Assembly (NCBI GenBank): GCA_946699065.1 | Contig: CAMPDV010000265.1 | Location: 356,359-420,358, forward strand | Length of the DNA stretch: 64,000 bases | Source of the DNA: Loxodes magnus | Lineage: Eukaryota; Ciliophora; Karyorelictea; Loxodida; Loxodidae | Direction: 5' to 3' | Position numbers and translations under genes: made by a program | Notes under the pieces: generated by a model | The model's database searches: none | The model's input: the letters and a program-made list of their open reading frames with translations, nothing else | Told to the model about the DNA's origin: nothing | Part shown: positions 60,223 through 64,000 of the stretch, one piece after another | Layout of the letters: each line of letters opens with the position of its first letter | Position numbering within the stretch: position 1 is the first letter of the stretch

Positions 60223-63200
60223 TGGAGTATGTCAGGAAAAACGTAAATAAAGGAAAAAAGCAAAAAGAAATAGAACAAACTCAAGAAGAAAAAGAATAAG
60301 ATGCAAGATAAAAGTGAGAAGAAAGAAGTAAACTGAAGCAAACTTCAATGAGAATGTACTATGCTAAGAAACCGATAAACAAAAATGAACAATTATCCGA
60401 CTTCAACTAATAGGAAAAGGAAAAGGAAAAGGAAAAAGAAAAGATTAGATAAGAAGAAGGAAAAGGTAGATAATAAGATGAAAAAGACAAAAAAGGGGAA
60501 AGAACTAATAAAGAAAATAATATGGAAGCATAGAATGATAGATAAGAAGAAGAAAAGGTGGAGAAGGAAGATGAATAAAAAAGAAGAATAAGGTGAAGAG
60601 GAGAGTAGAGGGAAATGAGTGTAAAAAATGATTAAGAATAAGTCATAAAAATAGGGAAAGCAAATGTTAGGAGAGTAAGAAGTGCAAAAGAGGCGACTAG
60701 CCAAATTCATGACTCAAAAAAGTATCCACATAATGGCAATATAAGAAATTTAGATTGAAGACTAAAAAGATATGTGTAATATAGCAGGATATAAAAACTT
60801 AATAAATGTGGGATCAAAAAAAGGAAAAGGAGTAGCATTCTATATTAGAAACGACATATGTAAGGAGATCAGAGAGAATATAGAATGAAATAAACCAAAT
60901 GACGCTCTTTGGAGGGAGCGAGAGTAATGGCAATTGAAATAATGAAATAATTAGCAGTAATAAATGTCTACGCTCCTGTTGCAAATAACAACGAACAGTA
61001 TGAGCCTTTCTATAAATTTAGTGAATGAATTTAAACTATAAGCAACAGAAAAAGGACTTAATATAATCGATAATAGGAGACTGAAATGCGCACATAGAAA
61101 AATGACTGCCAAAGAAAAACAAACTCAGCAGGAAAGAGAATGACACAGTTTATGGAACAGAATAATTTAACATGCCTAGACCCAACTGAAATAGGGTACC
61201 CTTTATTTCACTAAAACAATGAGTATAAAAATAGATTACTTTTTAATCGAAGAGAATATGAGAGAAAAGGTGTTTAAAGAGTGATTTTTATTACCACATA
61301 CGTAATAGAGTGACCATAAGGCCTGGCATTATATATAGGTAAAGGATGGGTAAAAGAAGTAAGAAAGCCATAAAAGATAGCAAAAATAAACTACCTTACT
61401 ATTAAAAGAAAAAAGAGATATAAGAAAAATTTGAAAGATTTTATACAAAGAAAATCTCTAAGAAGAAGAAATTGATAACCTAAACGGCACATTAGACTTA
61501 TAAATGATGAAAGAAAAAGATATAAGAAGGAGTTTAAATAGTATGTAGAAAATTTAAAACATAAAAACTCTAAGATATATAAATATTCAGAAACAACAAA
61601 ATAGTGTAATAAAATCTTTAGAAAACGCAGCAAACAATTAAAATAAAGGGTAAAGAACAGAGAACAAATAAATGAAAATCAATAAATTGAGAATCAAAGA
61701 GAATACCAAAGAGTAAGATAAGAATACATTTAATCAAGAAAAAAAGATAAAAGAAACTAACTAAACCTATTTATGGACAATGTAAATAAAGGAAGTCTAA
61801 CAGATATGTGGAAGAAACTAAAAAGCTTACTTAATAGAAAAAATAATTAATGAGTACCCTTATTAACAGAAGATGTTAATACTTTCAGGGATGAATGGTT
61901 AGAAACTGTATGAAGATGGCGATAATACGCTACCAACTAAATTCTTAAACAAGGAGATAAATAGTGGTAAACGAATATGAAATTTGAGAAATCATCAACT
62001 AATTGGGCGAAAATGAAAAGCAGGCAGGACCTGATGAAATACAAGTAGGGCACAATATTAGCAGGCGGGAAAAAACTAACAGAAGTAACATGTAAAATGA
62101 TAGTTAATATGATTTAAGAGGGAGTAATACCTTAAGAGATGAAATAATAATACATAATATTAATATACACAAAAAGGAGGACAGATGAACGCTCGATGAA
62201 TTATAGACCAATCTCTCTTACTGAATCATGCCTTTAAAAATAGTAAATGCATATGAATTTTCTAGCAACTATAAGGATACTCAGCTCATAATGATGAAAG
62301 CGAATATTAAATATGGCTTTAAAAAAAGGAAAATCAGCCTCACTATAAAATTTTCAACCTAAGAACAGTATAGGAGATGATCAATACGGAACAAAAAAGA
62401 TGTTTTCGTAATATTTGTTGATATTAAGAAAGCGTACGACTCGGTGCAAAGAAAAGATATATGATAAAATCCTAAACGATCTAAAAGTACCGGAATAGAT
62501 AATTAAAACTCCTAGCAAACTTCTACTGTGAAGAAGAAATTAAACTTAAAATCAATGAAATAAATAGCAAAATCATTCGCGACAAATAAAGGACTAAAAC
62601 AGGGAAGCCATAACGTCGCCAAGACTATTTAAATTAATAATAGCAAGACTTCTCCATAGCTTGGAAGATTAAAAGCTAGGAATTACGATAGACTTTAAAA
62701 ACTAAGAGGGTGTATGAACACAAGAAATATATGCAGGATGTTTTTGCATATGCAGATAACCTTGCCTTAATAAGTGAATGAGAATAATTAGAGGAAGTAA
62801 TCAAAAATTTAACCTCATGGGGCAGAAAAAATACAAACTGGAAATTGCAGATTAAAACAAAATGAATGATATGAAAAGCAGCAGAAAATAGAAACTGAGA
62901 AAAATATAGGCAAATACTATTGAGGTGGGGAAACTTAAGAATCGAAAGAGTAACGTCCTTTTAGTACCTAGGACATATAATAGAAGAGACCATCAGCTTT
63001 GAAAAACACATGGAGAACAGACTAGAAGCAGCATAAAAGATGTAAACATGAATACTGGGTAAAAATAACAATGAATAAGGGATTAACACCATATAAACGC
63101 AGGAATAATGATAAAAACGTTCGTAAGCTCAGTATTCAGCCTATGGGACAGAAGTTATCCTCATATTGTGAATAATTTGTAGGAAAATAAGTGATTGGAA

Positions 63201-64000
63201 CAATTAGAAATAATATAGAGAAGATCTTTAGGAGCAATCATAGATGCCCCTTTCTAAGTGTAAAAATGAGATGCTAGAATACGAGTTACAGTTTATGAAA
63301 TTTAAACATTACCTATGGCAGAAAACGCTGAGTTTAAGAGGCCAGACTAATAGCGTAAACTAAGGAAAAAACAGTAGATGGATTAATGTTCGACTTAAGT
63401 AAAGAAGAGAACTTTATTTTTGAACAATACTGCACGACAGAATAAATTAGAATTAAAAATTGAAGACAAAAATATATTTATAGATGATGGTAATAAATAA
63501 TCAAAAAGGGAAGAAAAACATTAATCGTGCAATTTGAGAACATAGAGTATACATAGATAGATAGAGAAGAAGAATGGAGTAAAATGATAACAACTCTACA
63601 GTATAGAAAAACATGATTTGATGAATATGTAGTAGAGGACCACCCAACTACCTGAGATACAATAAAAATAGAAAAGAAGAAATATAGCTACATATTTAGA
63701 ATAAGAACGAGATGTAATGGGAGGCCAGGATTGTTTAAAAGAAAGACACCTAGTTGCGACAAGCAAATGCCCTTTCTGTAATGATGCAAGAGAAAACGAA
63801 AGGCATATCATAGAAAAAATGCTCAGAATACAAAGAAAGTAGATAAATATGTATTAGAAAGTTAAAGAACAATAGGAGTAGAAAGACAAGGAATGGAACT
63901 ATTTGATATAATATGAAATACGGCAAAATTCGAAAAATTCATTAGAACCTAAGAAGAGTAAAAAAGAGCTAAAACTGACTTGATAATAAAAGATTATATC
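60222..64000 (+). CDS. LINE ORF2, unit 3 copy, many indels, truncated by window
   Basis: Copy of 29454 onward. The endonuclease and RT motifs can be recognised only piecewise because extra bases occur every 50-100 bases after about 60,600. YADN is again present (62749-62760), so the Asp-to-Asn change is shared by both copies. Compare with unit 2 for the reliable sequence. Confidence 0.7.

Larger units (their letters stand above)
55091..64000. repeat. tandem unit 3 (partial)
   Basis: Third copy, matching 24324 onward, including the three retroelements at the same sites. Nearly identical to about 60,600; after that it is peppered with single-base insertions. It runs off the window end. Confidence 0.9.
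55091..64000 (-). pseudogene. interrupted RING/coiled-coil paralogue, unit 3 (3' part)
   Basis: Same arrangement as 24324-35176. The TAA end is at 55091-55093; the RING, second Cys block and part of the coiled coil are present and the three retroelements are in place. The N-terminal part lies beyond the window. Confidence 0.7.
58796..64000 (+). mobile_element. LINE, unit 3 copy (3' end beyond window)
   Basis: Copy of 28028-33557 up to the ORF2 C-terminus. ORF1 is clean; ORF2 is riddled with single-base insertions that look like sequencing noise. Confidence 0.85.

Noticed and set aside
1..64000. CRISPR arrays, bacterial operons, rRNA genes, riboswitches
   Set aside because: No regularly spaced repeats, Shine-Dalgarno patterns or rRNA-like segments. 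The genetic code, tRNA intron and LINE show eukaryotic DNA.

Overview
The window looks like nuclear DNA of a ciliate with a fully reassigned stop-codon set. It is very AT-rich. Almost no conventional ORF exceeds 100 codons, yet clear protein families appear once TAA and TAG are read as Gln and internal TGA as Trp. TGA sits where Trp is expected in a LINE endonuclease (GDWNAH), after the reverse-transcriptase motif, and in a zinc knuckle (CKWPGH). TGA also plausibly ends several ORFs. This matches the ambiguous codes known from karyorelictids (Loxodes/Parduczia type) and the heterotrich Condylostoma. Loxodes-like is my best guess, not a proof. With this code ORF ends are uncertain, so most 3' ends below are estimates.

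Layout. The window is a tandem array of one large unit. Unit 1 (about 1018-24323, 23.3 kb), unit 2 (24324-55090, 30.77 kb) and unit 3 (55091 to the window end, partial) follow head to tail. Each unit carries, left to right: a reverse-strand gene for a very long Gln-rich coiled-coil protein with zinc fingers at both ends (RING at the C-terminus); an uncharacterised forward ORF; a cluster of retroelement debris (structured RNA leader, gag-like remnants with a LINE-type 3' tail, reverse gag-like remnants); a small unrecognised gene; a 5'-truncated LINE; two coiled-coil/gag-like ORFs; an intron-containing tRNA-Tyr; a reverse-strand Kelch/Cys-rich/transmembrane receptor-like gene; and a reverse gag-like zinc-knuckle ORF. 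The rest is AT-rich DNA without recognisable genes.

Units 2 and 3 differ from unit 1 because their RING gene holds three retroelements: a 0.9-kb single-ORF zinc-knuckle element (forward), a related 0.96-kb element (reverse) and a 5.5-kb two-ORF LINE with AP-endonuclease, reverse transcriptase and C-terminal CCHC. Unit 1 keeps the empty sites. The two short elements have 19-21 bp target-site duplications and encode only a coiled-coil plus CCHC protein. With about seven degenerate relatives they form a family of RT-less, ORF1-only retroposons, presumably moved by the LINE machinery. Several of these elements and the LINE share a 3' hairpin tail. This gag-only family, its shared tails and an associated structured RNA with compensatory pairing are the best candidates for something undescribed.

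Quality. From about 60.6 kb to the end unit 3 is full of single-base insertions relative to unit 2, typical of an unpolished long-read contig end. Several copy-to-copy differences elsewhere are homopolymer-length changes. Frameshifts must therefore be read cautiously, and an assembly loop should be excluded before the tandem array is accepted.
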